Positions 55,845-64,000 of a stretch of DNA of 64,000 bases are shown here, piece by piece. The stretch spans positions 1,736,001 through 1,800,000 of the forward strand of contig NZ_CP011786.1 in the NCBI RefSeq assembly GCF_001263395.1, read 5' to 3'. Below the pieces are notes generated by a model. It saw nothing but the letters and a program-made list of their open reading frames with translations. It did no database searches and was not told the origin of the DNA. The DNA is from Bifidobacterium actinocoloniiforme DSM 22766 (GTDB taxonomy: Bacteria > Actinomycetota > Actinomycetes > Actinomycetales > Bifidobacteriaceae). How positions within the stretch are numbered: position 1 is the stretch's first letter; each line of letters opens with the position of its first letter. Made by a program: the position numbers and the translations under genes.

Positions 55845-56396
55845 TCAGCGGCCCGTTCGGGAGCCGATCTCGGTATCCGGCACTTTCTCCGAGAGGGCTT
55901 TGGGGCCCCGGGTGACCGCCACCGTGCCGGAGCGCACCATCTCCACAATGCCGAAAGGGGCCAGCAGCCCCAGCAGGGCGTCCAACTTGCCTTGGGCGCC
56001 GGTAGCCTCGATCGTCAGCGATTCAGGGTGGACGTCCACCACGCGCACGCGGAAGAGCTGGACAATCTCCAGCACGTCGGAACGGTTGCGCTCATTGGCT
56101 TTGACCTTGATGAGGACCAGCTCGCGCTCCACGGTCCGGCCCGGGTCCAGCTCCACGATCTTGAGCACATGCAGAAGCTTGTTCAGCTGCTTGATGATCT
56201 GCTCCAGCGGGGCGTCCTCCGCCTCCGTGGTGACCGTGATGCGGGAGATGTCCGCGCGTTCGGTGGAGGAGGCGGTCAGCGAGGTGATGTTGAAGGAGCG
56301 ACGGGCGAACAGGTCGGTGATGCGGGCCAGGGCGCCCGGCCTGTTCTCCGCCAGAATCGAGAGGGTGTGCTGCTGGGTGCCGTTGTTCGTAGCCAT
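55845..56396 (-). CDS. ilvN: Acetolactate synthase small (regulatory) subunit
   Basis: A 183-residue ACT-domain protein (HTLSILAENRPGALARITDLF) that binds the large subunit and gives valine feedback control of branched-chain amino acid synthesis. The C-terminal half completes the regulatory fold. It starts three bases after ilvB ends, so the two are one operon. Confidence 0.94.
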   Translation of the reverse strand: MATNNGTQQHTLSILAENRPGALARITDLFARRSFNITSLTASSTERADISRITVTTEAEDAPLEQIIKQLNKLLHVLKIVELDPGRTVERELVLIKVKANERNRSDVLEIVQLFRVRVVDVHPESLTIEATGAQGKLDALLGLLAPFGIVEMVRSGTVAVTRGPKALSEKVPDTEIGSRTGR

Positions 56397-56399
56397 TGT

Positions 56400-58310
56400 T
56401 CAAGCCTTCCCTTGCTGCTCGGGCCGCGGTGCCTGGCCGTCGGCCCCGTGGGTTGAGCCCTGGGCCGCCAGCGGGGTGACACCCGGCCGGTAGACGATTT
56501 CGCTGTTCGAGGCGCCCGGGGGCACGACCGGCCACACCTGGGCATCCTTCCAGACGCGCATGTCGATGAGGACCGGCCGGTCGTTGACGGCCAAGGCCCG
56601 CTCGATCGCGCCGGTGACCTCCTGGCGGTTGCTGGCCCTGATGCCAAGGCAGTCGTAGGATTCGGCCAGCTTGACGAAGTCCGGCACCGGCAGCCCCGGG
56701 CCGTCCGCCGGGCCGGCTGCGCCGGAAGCCAGGTCGCTCAGGATGTGGTGGTCCCCGTAGAAGAGGGTCTGCCACTGGCGAATCAGGCCGTAGGAGGCGT
56801 TGTCGAGGATTGCGATTTTGAGGGGGAGTCCCTCCTGGCGGGCCACGGCCAGCTCGCCGCTGGAGGCCTGGAAGCCGCCGTCGCCCTCGATCAGCCAGAC
56901 CGGACGGGAGCCTGCGACGCCCACTGTCGCGCCGATCGCGGCCGGTAGCCCGAAGCCCATGGTCCCCATGCCGCAGGAGGAGATGAAGGAGCCAGGGAGC
57001 TCGAAGTCCAGGAAGAGGCTGGCCCACATCTGATGCTGGCCTACGTCCGTGACCCATAGGGTGTCCGGCGAGGCCAGGCGGCCCAGCTCCTGAATGGCCC
57101 ACTGCGGCTCGACCTGGCCGTCGGGGGCCGGGTCGTAGGTCGATGGGAACCGCGAGCGCCAGGCGTCGATCTGCCGCCACCAGGGGGCCAAGTCGGTTCG
57201 GCCCAGGCGCTCTTGGACGCGGGGGAACTCCCGGTTCAGGTCGGTCAGCACTTGGGCAGCATCGCCTACGATAGGCACGTCAACGGTCCGGTTCTTGCCG
57301 ATTTCGGCCGGGTCGATGTCAATGTGGATCACCTTGGCGGCAGGGGCGAAACTCTCCAGGTCGCCGGTCACCCGGTCGTCGAAGCGGGCGCCGACCGCCA
57401 GCAGGAGGTCGCACTCCTGCATGGCGCCGTTCGCCGCCACTGTGCCATGCATACCGGGCATGCCGAGCACGTGCTGGTCGCTGTCAGGCACGATCCCGCG
57501 GGCGGATAGGGTGGTCGTGACCGGGGCGCCGGTCAGCTTCGCCAGCTGCGCCACCTGCTCGGAGGCGTGGGCCCGGGTCGCGCCTCCGCCCACGTAGATC
57601 ACCGGCCGGTACGCGCGGGCCAGGAGTTCGGCCGCGTCCTGGAGCATGTGCCCGTGGGCCTTGGTGGTGGGTTTGTAGCCCGGCAGAATCATCCGCTGGG
57701 GCCAGGAATAAGCCATGCTTTGGGTTTGGGCGGTGTAGGGCAAGTCGATCAACACCGGGCCAGGCCGTCCGCTGAGGGCCACATAGTAGGCCTCGGTCAG
57801 CACGCGGGGGATGTCCTGGGCCTGGGTGACCAGGTAGGAGTGCTTGACCACTGGGTAGGTCATGCCCAGTATGTCCGCCTCCTGGAAGGCGTCCGTGCCC
57901 ATGGCCTCGGCCCCCACTTGGCCGCTGACCACTATCAGGGGCACCGAGTCGCGGGCCGCCTCCGCGATGGGGGTCACCATATTCGTGGCCCCTGGCCCGG
58001 AGGTGACCAGGCAGACACCCGGCTGGCCGACGGCCAACGCATAGCCTTCAGCGGCCTGACCGGCGGCCTGCTCGGTGCGGGTCAGGACGAAGCGGAACTT
58101 CGTGTCTGGGCCGATCGCGTCGAAAGTCGGCAGAATCTGGCCGCCGGGCAGGCCGAAGACCACCTTGACGCCCAAGTCCTCCAAGGAGCGGACGAGGGCC
58201 TGGGCCCCGGTCATCGGCTCGCCGGCGGGCTCCGCATCGCGCGCGGTGTCTTTGTCTGACGGCTCCTTGGGAACCGAGTTGAATGCTTGCAGAGGTGTCG
58301 GCAGTGCCAT
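56400..58310 (-). CDS. ilvB: Acetolactate synthase large (catalytic) subunit
   Basis: A 636-residue thiamine diphosphate enzyme that makes acetolactate/acetohydroxybutyrate, the first common step to valine, leucine and isoleucine. The catalytic Glu region (FVLTRTEQAAGQAAEGYA) is N-terminal, and the ThDP motif GDGGFQ...NN is in the C-terminal third (ending IAILDNASYG). The start is ATG 58310 after GATAGGAG; a TTG just before it is not used. It lies downstream of rnc. Confidence 0.95.
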   Translation of the reverse strand: MALPTPLQAFNSVPKEPSDKDTARDAEPAGEPMTGAQALVRSLEDLGVKVVFGLPGGQILPTFDAIGPDTKFRFVLTRTEQAAGQAAEGYALAVGQPGVCLVTSGPGATNMVTPIAEAARDSVPLIVVSGQVGAEAMGTDAFQEADILGMTYPVVKHSYLVTQAQDIPRVLTEAYYVALSGRPGPVLIDLPYTAQTQSMAYSWPQRMILPGYKPTTKAHGHMLQDAAELLARAYRPVIYVGGGATRAHASEQVAQLAKLTGAPVTTTLSARGIVPDSDQHVLGMPGMHGTVAANGAMQECDLLLAVGARFDDRVTGDLESFAPAAKVIHIDIDPAEIGKNRTVDVPIVGDAAQVLTDLNREFPRVQERLGRTDLAPWWRQIDAWRSRFPSTYDPAPDGQVEPQWAIQELGRLASPDTLWVTDVGQHQMWASLFLDFELPGSFISSCGMGTMGFGLPAAIGATVGVAGSRPVWLIEGDGGFQASSGELAVARQEGLPLKIAILDNASYGLIRQWQTLFYGDHHILSDLASGAAGPADGPGLPVPDFVKLAESYDCLGIRASNRQEVTGAIERALAVNDRPVLIDMRVWKDAQVWPVVPPGASNSEIVYRPGVTPLAAQGSTHGADGQAPRPEQQGKA

Positions 58311-58330
58311 CAAGCTCCTATCCCCTCGTT

Positions 58331-58336
58331 TTTATA
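58331..58336 (-). promoter_or_regulatory. -10 box upstream of ilvB
   Basis: TATAAA on the minus strand (58336-58331), 20 bases before the ilvB start. No clear -35 box. A G15/C15 run lies about 60 bases further upstream. Confidence 0.4.
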
Positions 58337-58396
58337 CAGTCTAAACGCCAGACCGACAGGATGGGGAAGCGGTTCCTCATAGTGGGAAGGCCGTGA

Positions 58397-58411
58397 GGGG
58401 GGGGGGGGGGG
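58397..58411. repeat. Homopolymer run of 15 G (C on the ilvB strand)
   Basis: Fifteen consecutive G lie between the end of rnc and the start of ilvB. It is outside both coding regions and about 60 bases upstream of the ilvB -10 box. Confidence 0.9.
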
Positions 58412-58497
58412 AGGCTTCCGGCTGGGGTTGAGCCGGCAGCGCCCTTGGCTGACTACGGGGCGGGGATGGGTCAGGAGCGGTCGGAGCTGTTCTCCTC

Positions 58498-59385
58498 CTA
58501 CGCCTCCTGCTTGGACTGTTCTTCCTGGGCGAGCTCCCGCTCCTCGGCTTGCTCCTGCTTGAGCGCTTTCAGGGCGCTGGGTCCATCCAAGGCCTTCCAC
58601 GCCTGTTCGGCGGCGGCCAGCTGGGCCTTGCGCTTGCTGGAGGCCCGTCCGTGGCCGATGACCGAGTGGGTGCCCTCTAAAACCAGGTCCGCTGTGAAGA
58701 CCTGGGCGTAGTCCGGTCCGGAGACCGCCATCCGGTACTCGGGTTGGCCTAATCCCGACTGGCGGGCTTTCACGCTGATTGAGGTCTTCCAGTCCAAGGC
58801 CGGGCCTTCGGTGGCCACTTCCGCCAGCGTGTCGTCCACCAGCGTGTGGACGGTCTTGCGGGCGCCCTCGATGCCGTGTTCGATGAAAACCGCGCCGATC
58901 AGCGCCTCGACTGTGTCGCACAGGATCGAGTTCTTGTCCGATCCGCCGGACTCCGCTTCGCCCCGGCCCAGCAGGATGTACTGGCCCAAGTGGAGCTTGC
59001 TGCGGGCTATGGCGGACAGGGAGTCCTCCGAGACGGCCTTGGCCCTCATCTTGGCCAGCTGGCCCTCGTTCATGCTTGGATGGTCCTTGTACAGGGTTTC
59101 GGTGGAGACCAGCTCCAGCACCGCGTCGCCCAGGAACTCCAAGCGCTCGTTATTGGGCATCCCCTCGTGCTCGTGGGCGAAGGAACGATGGGTGAGCGCA
59201 TGGATCAGCAGGTCCGGCTTGAGGGATTGCCCCAGGGCCTTGAAGAGCTCCCTGGCGGGCAGCTCCTGGCTAGCGGTCCCGTCTTGCGCCTCCTGGCTGC
59301 CCGCCGCCTCGGTCCGCATGGCGGCTTGCGTCGACCTGCCGTGCGTTTCGCTCCCCTGCGCTTCGTCGTGACTTGATGAGGTCAT
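58498..59385 (-). CDS. rnc: Ribonuclease III
   Basis: A 295-residue double-stranded RNA endonuclease for rRNA and mRNA processing. The signature NERLEFLGDAVLEL is present, and a dsRNA-binding domain covers about residues 200-270. About 45 residues of Ser/Glu/Thr-rich sequence precede the catalytic domain and a Glu/Gln/Lys tail follows the dsRBD. ATG 59385 follows AGGAGCGG. It lies after rpmF, as in other actinobacteria. Confidence 0.94.
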   Translation of the reverse strand: MTSSSHDEAQGSETHGRSTQAAMRTEAAGSQEAQDGTASQELPARELFKALGQSLKPDLLIHALTHRSFAHEHEGMPNNERLEFLGDAVLELVSTETLYKDHPSMNEGQLAKMRAKAVSEDSLSAIARSKLHLGQYILLGRGEAESGGSDKNSILCDTVEALIGAVFIEHGIEGARKTVHTLVDDTLAEVATEGPALDWKTSISVKARQSGLGQPEYRMAVSGPDYAQVFTADLVLEGTHSVIGHGRASSKRKAQLAAAEQAWKALDGPSALKALKQEQAEERELAQEEQSKQEA

Positions 59386-59470
59386 GTCCCGCTCCTAACC
59401 AGCCTGCCGAGGCCTTCCTCAGGCCAGCGCGCGGGCGTTGTATCAATCCAAGTACGTTAATCCGAATATC

Positions 59471-59505
59471 AAAGGGCCCCGCCACCCGTCGATGGCAGGG
59501 CCCCG
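59471..59505 (-). terminator. Hairpin terminator after rpmF
   Basis: GGGCCCTGCCA pairs with TGGCGGGGCCC (one bulge) and is followed on the minus strand by TTTGATATT. It lies between rpmF and rnc. Confidence 0.6.
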
Positions 59506-59552
59506 TATGATGCCGCCAGCGGCCGGATCACCGGCCTGTGACGGGTTCGCGC

Positions 59553-59750
59553 TCACTTGGCGGCGAACTTGGAACGCATAGCATCCTTGTAGACGCGGCC
59601 GCGGAAGGTGCCGCAGGAGGGGCAAGCCATGTGCGGCAGGGTCGGGGCCCCGCAGTTGGGGCAGGCGACCGTGCTCGCGGCCTGGGTCTTCCAGTTGGCG
59701 CGGCGCGAATGCGTGTTAGCGCGCGAAGTCTTGTACTTTGGCAGTGCCAT
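59553..59750 (-). CDS. rpmF: 50S ribosomal protein L32
   Basis: A 65-residue ribosomal protein. The N-terminal [19 protein letters not shown] and the zinc-binding pair CPNCG/CPSCG are typical. It sits downstream of the DUF177 gene, a widely conserved pairing. Confidence 0.96.
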   Translation of the reverse strand: MALPKYKTSRANTHSRRANWKTQAASTVACPNCGAPTLPHMACPSCGTFRGRVYKDAMRSKFAAK

Positions 59751-59860
59751 TGTCTTCCTCTGTTCCGATCGAAACTACATTGAGCTTAAGCCTAGAGCAG
59801 TCTAGCGCATACCCTACCCAAAAGCCAAGCGGCCGGACAAGCGCTGGAGGCCCGCCGGGG

Positions 59861-60487
59861 TTATTCGGCCGCTGGGCCAGCCTGCCGGCCTTGAGCCTCG
59901 CGCTCCAGCCGGGCCTTGAACGAGGTCAGGGCGGCGAAACGATCGTCGCTCACCTCGTGGTGGTGGTCAGGGTGCTCGTTCAGGTTCACGCCGCACTGGG
60001 GGCACAAGCCCCGGCAATCCGGCTTGCACAGGGCCTTGAAGGGCAGGGCCTCCACCAGGTTGTCGCGCAGGAGGGCTTCGATGTCCGTCACCGTGCCCGA
60101 ATCCGCCAAGGGGTAGGTGTTGCCGTCGTCGGCTTCCTCCTCGCCGGCCACGATCTCCACTTCGCCCTGGAGCTGACGCTGCTCGCGCGGGTCCTCGAAG
60201 GGGAAGAAGGCCACGACGTCCAACTCGCGTGGGCCGGAGAGCGGCTTGAGGCAGCGGGTGCACTCGGCGTGCACGGGGGCGCTGAGGCGGGCGTTCAGAA
60301 TCAGTCCGTCCACGATCGAATCCATGCTGCCGGACAAGTGGACCGGTTCGCCCTCGGTCACGCCTACGATGGCATCGCCGATGCCACTGGGGGCGGGGAA
60401 ATCAGCGTCAATCGGCTTGCTCTGCCCGGCTCGCTGGGCCACTTGCGCCACTGGTATAGCCCAGGGTGAGTCTGCTGCTCTCGTCAT
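59861..60487 (-). CDS. YceD/DUF177-family protein
   Basis: A 208-residue DUF177 protein, almost always encoded next to rpmF. CTRCLKPL and CKPDCRGLCPQCG are the conserved cysteine segments. In plants and bacteria members have been tied to 23S rRNA handling, which fits the ribosomal neighbours; the precise role here is an inference. The N-terminal ~20 residues vary and the start at ATG 60487 could be later. Confidence 0.88.
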   Translation of the reverse strand: MTRAADSPWAIPVAQVAQRAGQSKPIDADFPAPSGIGDAIVGVTEGEPVHLSGSMDSIVDGLILNARLSAPVHAECTRCLKPLSGPRELDVVAFFPFEDPREQRQLQGEVEIVAGEEEADDGNTYPLADSGTVTDIEALLRDNLVEALPFKALCKPDCRGLCPQCGVNLNEHPDHHHEVSDDRFAALTSFKARLEREAQGRQAGPAAE

Positions 60488-60575
60488 ATCAGTGTTCGTC
60501 TCCTTTAGCCTTCATGTGCCGCGCCCGGGCGGCCACCTGGTGCTGCCGGGGCCTGCTTGGTCCGCCAAGGCCTGC

Positions 60576-61832
60576 TTATTGGTCGGAATGCTGATCGGGG
60601 TTCTGGTCGGAGTAAGACCCCTCCAGCTTGGAGGCGGCCTCGCGTTCGCGTTCGCGCAGCACTTCGACGCCTGCCTGCACGTCTTGCTGGTAACGCTCCA
60701 GTTGGGAGGCCAACGCTTCCATCACCTTGGACGAATACTGGTTGGCCCCCTGGACGAGCTTATCGCTCTGGGCTTGAGCCTTATCGAGGATGACCTGGGC
60801 CTTGCGCTGGGCGATCGCGACCACGTTCTCCTGGCCGGCCAGGAATTCGGCCTGCTTCCCGGCCTCTTTGACTACGTCCGCCGCCCGGCTTTGCGCCTCC
60901 GAGATGATGGCGTTGGCTTGGGTCTGGGCCCCGTCCAAGCGGCGCTCGGACTCGCGCATCAAGGCCGAGGCGCGTTCCAACTGCACTGGGAGCATCTTCT
61001 TCAGGTCCGCCAGGGCCCCCAGGAACTCCTCGCGGTCCACCTTGGCCACGGAGGGGGTGAAGACCGAGGACTTGGCCTCCTCAAGGAGGTTCTCCATCTT
61101 GTCGATGATGTCGTAGACGGTCGTGAACTCGGCCCTGGATGTGGGGGAGGCGGCGGATGCGGTCTCGTTCTCACGCAGGTCAGGCATGGCCTGCAACTCA
61201 CGGGAAGCAAGCGATCCCTCCGCTGCTGCGGGTTTGCGCTTGGATGCCTTGCCTGCGTCGGCCGCGGATGCCGATGACGCGGCGAAGGCCGCTGAAGGCG
61301 TGGACGCTGCGGTGTGGATGTCGGTGTTGGTGGCGTCGTCCGAGTCAGAGGCGTCGGCTCCTGAGTCCGGCTCGACCTGTGGGGAGGCGGCGGGCATGGC
61401 GGCCGAGGACGTGGAGGACGCGAAAGTCACGGAAGCCGCGGGCAGGGAGGGACTGGTAGGTGTTGGGCGCTGTCGGTTCCGCCGGGCCTTGGCGGCCGCG
61501 ACGGTCCCAGTGCCGGTCATGAAGCCGGGCAGGGACCCTGTCATGGCTGGGCCGCCGGAATTGGCCGCCACTGGGGTCGGGCTCCCTTTCTCGGAAGCCT
61601 TGGCTGCGGGGAGCGAAGCGCCTGGCTCCTGGGCCTTGACCCTGCTGGGCACTGCGGTCGAGGAGTTGGTGCTGTCGTCCTCAGCGATCAGCCTGCGCGC
61701 GCGTCCGCTGGCCTGGATGGGCATATCGGCAACGGAATCGGCCGGCTTGAAGCGGGCGTTCGGGTCCGCGTCGGCTTTGGTGGCCTGGCCTTCCGGCTCG
61801 CCGCTACGCTTGTTGCCTGTGCCTTCCGTCAT
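60576..61832 (-). CDS. SepIVA/DivIVA-like coiled-coil protein
   Basis: A 418-residue protein. The first ~210 residues are Ala/Ser/Thr-rich and probably disordered. The rest starts with TTVYDIIDKMENLLEEAKSS and is a long coiled coil, as in the actinobacterial DivIVA-related family that includes mycobacterial SepIVA. Its place between coaD and DUF177/rnc matches the mycobacterial order. A role in septum or polar growth is inferred. Its start is one base after the coaD stop. Confidence 0.8.
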   Translation of the reverse strand: MTEGTGNKRSGEPEGQATKADADPNARFKPADSVADMPIQASGRARRLIAEDDSTNSSTAVPSRVKAQEPGASLPAAKASEKGSPTPVAANSGGPAMTGSLPGFMTGTGTVAAAKARRNRQRPTPTSPSLPAASVTFASSTSSAAMPAASPQVEPDSGADASDSDDATNTDIHTAASTPSAAFAASSASAADAGKASKRKPAAAEGSLASRELQAMPDLRENETASAASPTSRAEFTTVYDIIDKMENLLEEAKSSVFTPSVAKVDREEFLGALADLKKMLPVQLERASALMRESERRLDGAQTQANAIISEAQSRAADVVKEAGKQAEFLAGQENVVAIAQRKAQVILDKAQAQSDKLVQGANQYSSKVMEALASQLERYQQDVQAGVEVLREREREAASKLEGSYSDQNPDQHSDQ

Positions 61833-61833
61833 G

Positions 61834-62325
61834 TCAGCTCTTTCCCTTGTTCATCGCCATTTGCAGTTTGCCGATCACGTTGTCCGGCACCATGCCCTCT
61901 ATGTCGCCCCCGTGCCGGGCCACGTCCTTCACAATCGTGCTGGATATGTGTTCGCGCAAGGGGTCGGCCGGCAGGAAGAGGGTTTCCACGTCGGAGAGCT
62001 TGCGGTTCACTAGCGCCATGCCCAGCTCAGCCTCGTAATCGCCGTTCTGCCGCAGCCCCTTGACGATCACCGTGGCCCCCACCTGCTTGCAGTAGTCGAT
62101 GATCAATCCGTCCGTGGATGCCACCTTGATGTTGGAGTAGCCGTCCGCCGCCAGCGCCTCCTGGACCATGCCCACGCGCTCCGCCTCCGAGAAGAGGGGC
62201 GTTTTGGCCATGTTGACCGCCACCACCACATGGACCTCCTCGAAGAAGGAGGCGCAGCGCTCGATCACGTCAAGATGTCCAGAGGTCACGGGGTCGTAGG
62301 ACCCAGGGCACACAGCTATAGTCAT
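61834..62325 (-). CDS. coaD: Phosphopantetheine adenylyltransferase
   Basis: A 163-residue enzyme of CoA synthesis that adenylates 4'-phosphopantetheine. The nucleotidyltransferase motif is [15 protein letters not shown] (the TSGH motif), and [13 protein letters not shown] is the conserved second motif. The start is ATG 62325, which has a leaderless-type TAGGCT seven bases upstream; the frame's earlier start at 62358 adds 11 unlike residues. Confidence 0.95.
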   Translation of the reverse strand: MTIAVCPGSYDPVTSGHLDVIERCASFFEEVHVVVAVNMAKTPLFSEAERVGMVQEALAADGYSNIKVASTDGLIIDYCKQVGATVIVKGLRQNGDYEAELGMALVNRKLSDVETLFLPADPLREHISSTIVKDVARHGGDIEGMVPDNVIGKLQMAMNKGKS

Positions 62326-62338
62326 GCCTTCAAGCCTA
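62323..62338 (-). promoter_or_regulatory. Possible leaderless promoter of coaD
   Basis: TAGGCT (minus strand, 62338-62333) sits seven bases before ATG 62325. Confidence 0.35.
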
Positions 62339-62428
62339 CCGCGCGTCCCGGAAACCAACCACTCGCGTGTAGCTGCCCGCTGGCCCAGCGCTCTGCGGCG
62401 ATGAGGTGGTGAGGGTTGACTGGGTCGG

Positions 62429-62444
62429 TATGATGGGGGGTATG
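62429..62444 (+). promoter_or_regulatory. Possible leaderless promoter of the DUF3039 gene
   Basis: TATGAT (62429-62434), seven bases before ATG 62442; no Shine-Dalgarno beyond a G run. Confidence 0.4.
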
Positions 62445-62747
62445 GAGACGATGACTTGGGATTGGACGGACGAGGACGCGCCGGCGGGCAGCCCTGAGGA
62501 GGGCCGCGGGACGGCCCTGCTGGAGCGGCCTGAGACGCGCGAAGAGACGCAGCGGAGCGACACCGGCGACGCCGACCGTTACTCCCACTATGTGTCGGCG
62601 GATAAGATCGCTGAATCCAAGTTGACCGGGCGGCCGGTGGTGGCCCTGTGCGGCAAGGTATGGGTGCCTAAGCACGACCCCTCGCGCTACCCGGTGTGCC
62701 CGGACTGCAAGCGCATCTACGAGCAGATGAAGCAGGGCGGGTTCTAA
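62442..62747 (+). CDS. DUF3039-family protein
   Basis: A 101-residue actinobacterial protein of unknown function. The C-terminal part, about residues 45-100, is the conserved domain and holds [20 protein letters not shown], with a cysteine and a CxxC that could bind metal. The N-terminal part is acidic. It is divergent from coaD. Confidence 0.88.
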   Translation: METMTWDWTDEDAPAGSPEEGRGTALLERPETREETQRSDTGDADRYSHYVSADKIAESKLTGRPVVALCGKVWVPKHDPSRYPVCPDCKRIYEQMKQGGF

Positions 62748-62768
62748 GCGGGCAAAGCCCGTGGCAGG

Positions 62769-62818
62769 GCGACGAACCCCCGTGGTGGCCAGGAGCGGCC
62801 GCTGCGGGGGTTCGTCGC
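62769..62818. terminator. Bidirectional terminator between DUF3039 and the reductase
   Basis: A perfect 14-bp stem (GCGACGAACCCCCG and complement) encloses 22 bases that include a further GGCC/GGCC stem. It separates two convergent genes. Confidence 0.75.
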
Positions 62819-62847
62819 TAGTGGGGCGAAGCGCTTTTCGCGGGCGC

Positions 62848-63861
62848 CTAGCCCAGGCTGGCCCGGTCGATGGCTGCCAGCTCCTCTGCGGTGAAGGAGG
62901 TGTTGGACAGGGCGCCGATGTTGTCGAGGATTTGCTGGGACTTGGAGGCGCCGATCAGCACCGAAGTGACGCTGTCGTCGCGCAGGATCCAGGCCAGGGC
63001 CATTTCGGCCAGGGTTTGCCCGCGTTCGCCGGCCAGGCGGTTCAACTCGCGTATCTGCGCCAACCGGCCCTCGGTCAGGGCATCGGACTTCAGGAACCGT
63101 CCGTCCACTTTGATGCGGGAGTCGGCCGGGATGCCTTGCAGGTAGCGGTCGGTCAGGAGCCCTTGGGCCAAGGGGCTGAAGGTGATGAGCCCCTTGCCCA
63201 GTCGGCTGGCCGCGTCTTTGAGCCCGTTCCTCTCGACGGTGCGGTCGAAGATCGAATAGCGGTTCTGGCAGATGATGAAGGGGCAGTGCAATTCGTTCAG
63301 GATGGTCGTGGCGCGTTCCAAGGCGGGGCCGTCGTAGTTGGACAGTCCCACGTACAGGGCCTTGCCGGAGCTCACCGCCTGGGCCAGGGCGCCCATGGTC
63401 TCCTCCAGCGGGGTGTTCGGGTCGGGGCGGTGATGGTAGAAGATGTCGACATAGTCCAAGCCCAGGCGCTCCAGACTCTGGTCCAGGCTGGAGAGCAGGT
63501 ATTTGCGGCTGCCCCAGTCGCCGTAGGGCCCCGGCCACATCAGGTAGCCGGCCTTGGTGGAGATGACGAGTTCATCGCGATGGCCGGCGAAGTCGTGGGA
63601 CAGGATCTCACCGGCGTGGCGCTCGGCGGCACCCGGTTGCGGACCGTAGTTGTTGGCCAGGTCAAAGTGGGTGATGCCGTGGTCGAAGGCCGTGAAGAGC
63701 ATGGATTTCATATGCTCCACAGGCGTCAAATCGCCGAAATTGTGCCACAGGCCCAGGGAGACGGCGGGCAGTCTGAGGCCGCTGGTCCCGCAACGCCTAT
63801 AGGACATCGACTCGTAGCGATCCGGCGCGGGTATGTATTGCTTGGCGCACTCGTCCATCAT
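62848..63861 (-). CDS. Aldo/keto reductase (YghZ/Kv-beta-like)
   Basis: A 337-residue NADPH-dependent reductase. The barrel contains FDLANNYGPQPGAAE (catalytic Tyr), ISTKAGYLMWPGPYGDWGSRK (catalytic Lys) and VIIGASKSQQ-like SVLIGASK at the cofactor end. The overall form resembles L-glyceraldehyde 3-phosphate/methylglyoxal reductases. Physiological substrate is not proven. Two adjacent ATGs (63861 and 63858) follow GGAAAGGAA. Confidence 0.9.
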   Translation of the reverse strand: MMDECAKQYIPAPDRYESMSYRRCGTSGLRLPAVSLGLWHNFGDLTPVEHMKSMLFTAFDHGITHFDLANNYGPQPGAAERHAGEILSHDFAGHRDELVISTKAGYLMWPGPYGDWGSRKYLLSSLDQSLERLGLDYVDIFYHHRPDPNTPLEETMGALAQAVSSGKALYVGLSNYDGPALERATTILNELHCPFIICQNRYSIFDRTVERNGLKDAASRLGKGLITFSPLAQGLLTDRYLQGIPADSRIKVDGRFLKSDALTEGRLAQIRELNRLAGERGQTLAEMALAWILRDDSVTSVLIGASKSQQILDNIGALSNTSFTAEELAAIDRASLG

Positions 63862-64000
63862 GTTTCCTTTCCAGCGGGGGACGGTCCCTCGCTTATGAGC
63901 GTTCGATACGTGTTCGTTACAGGTGCGGCTGACGGTCGGGGCTTGTGCCGCGCGTGCGCGGCCAGCGGCCCGGAGCGCTGAGCCTGGGATCTAGGAGCCC
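63862..64000. other. Right edge of the window
   Basis: This holds the upstream region of the reductase gene and a GC-rich end. No complete gene is visible; whatever follows lies outside the window. Confidence 0.6.

Noticed and set aside
58310-58921. A 203-codon minus-strand frame crossing the G15 run
   Set aside because: It is a shifted frame of the end of rnc running into the intergenic region; the composition and lack of a start site make it a shadow.

Overview
The window is a gene-dense, high-GC stretch of an actinobacterial chromosome, most likely from the family Bifidobacteriaceae. This rests on the housekeeping neighbourhoods (nusA-infB-rbfA-truB-ribF; rpmB-recG-rsmD; rpsP-khpA-rimM; coaD-SepIVA-like-DUF177-rpmF-rnc), a DUF3039 protein, several start codons that look leaderless, and the general look of the proteins. 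The genus is not settled. I see no rRNA, tRNA, CRISPR array, prophage or insertion sequence.

Layout. 1-2765: the end of an MFS transporter and a GH3 beta-glucosidase, probably a glycoside uptake/hydrolysis unit. 2867-3820: an orphan lipoprotein. 3962-11124: the nusA-infB-rbfA-truB-ribF translation/cofactor operon. 11307-17305: a prenyl synthase, a metallophosphoesterase with altered motifs, an IclR regulator and two tandem CPBP-type membrane proteins. 17503-22492: envelope and lipid genes (murA, a PlsC-like acyltransferase, gpsA, ddl). 22794-29815: two very large tandem cell-wall proteins built from RCC1 propeller blades. 30418-34571: a Fic protein, MscS, GNAT and hexapeptide acetyltransferases, and a MarR regulator. 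34780-38521: a heterodimeric ABC exporter. 38669-43294: rpmB, recG, rsmD and trmD. 43654-46920: lutABC for lactate oxidation. 47032-52938: rimM, khpA, rpsP, an EEP-family membrane protein, ffh and cysS. 53213-62747: a glutamine amidotransferase, an ABC-F protein, ilvN, ilvB, rnc, rpmF, DUF177, a SepIVA-like protein, coaD and DUF3039. 62848-63861: an aldo/keto reductase.

The most unusual region is 22.8-29.8 kb. Both surface proteins share one layout: signal peptide, the first strands of an IPT/TIG-like Ig domain, seven RCC1 blades, the remaining strands of that Ig-like domain, a Flg_new/InlB-type repeat, then a second IPT/TIG-like domain again interrupted by seven RCC1 blades, and an LPxAG wall-sorting signal. 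In the distal gene (22794-26106) a run of 13 G lies inside the signal-peptide codons and puts the signal peptide out of frame with the rest. Twelve or fifteen G would restore it. The paralogue has only six G at the same place and is in frame. This looks like a slipped-strand ON/OFF switch for a sortase-anchored adhesin-like protein, caught in the OFF state. Two more long G/C runs (17307-17319 and 58397-58411) lie between genes.
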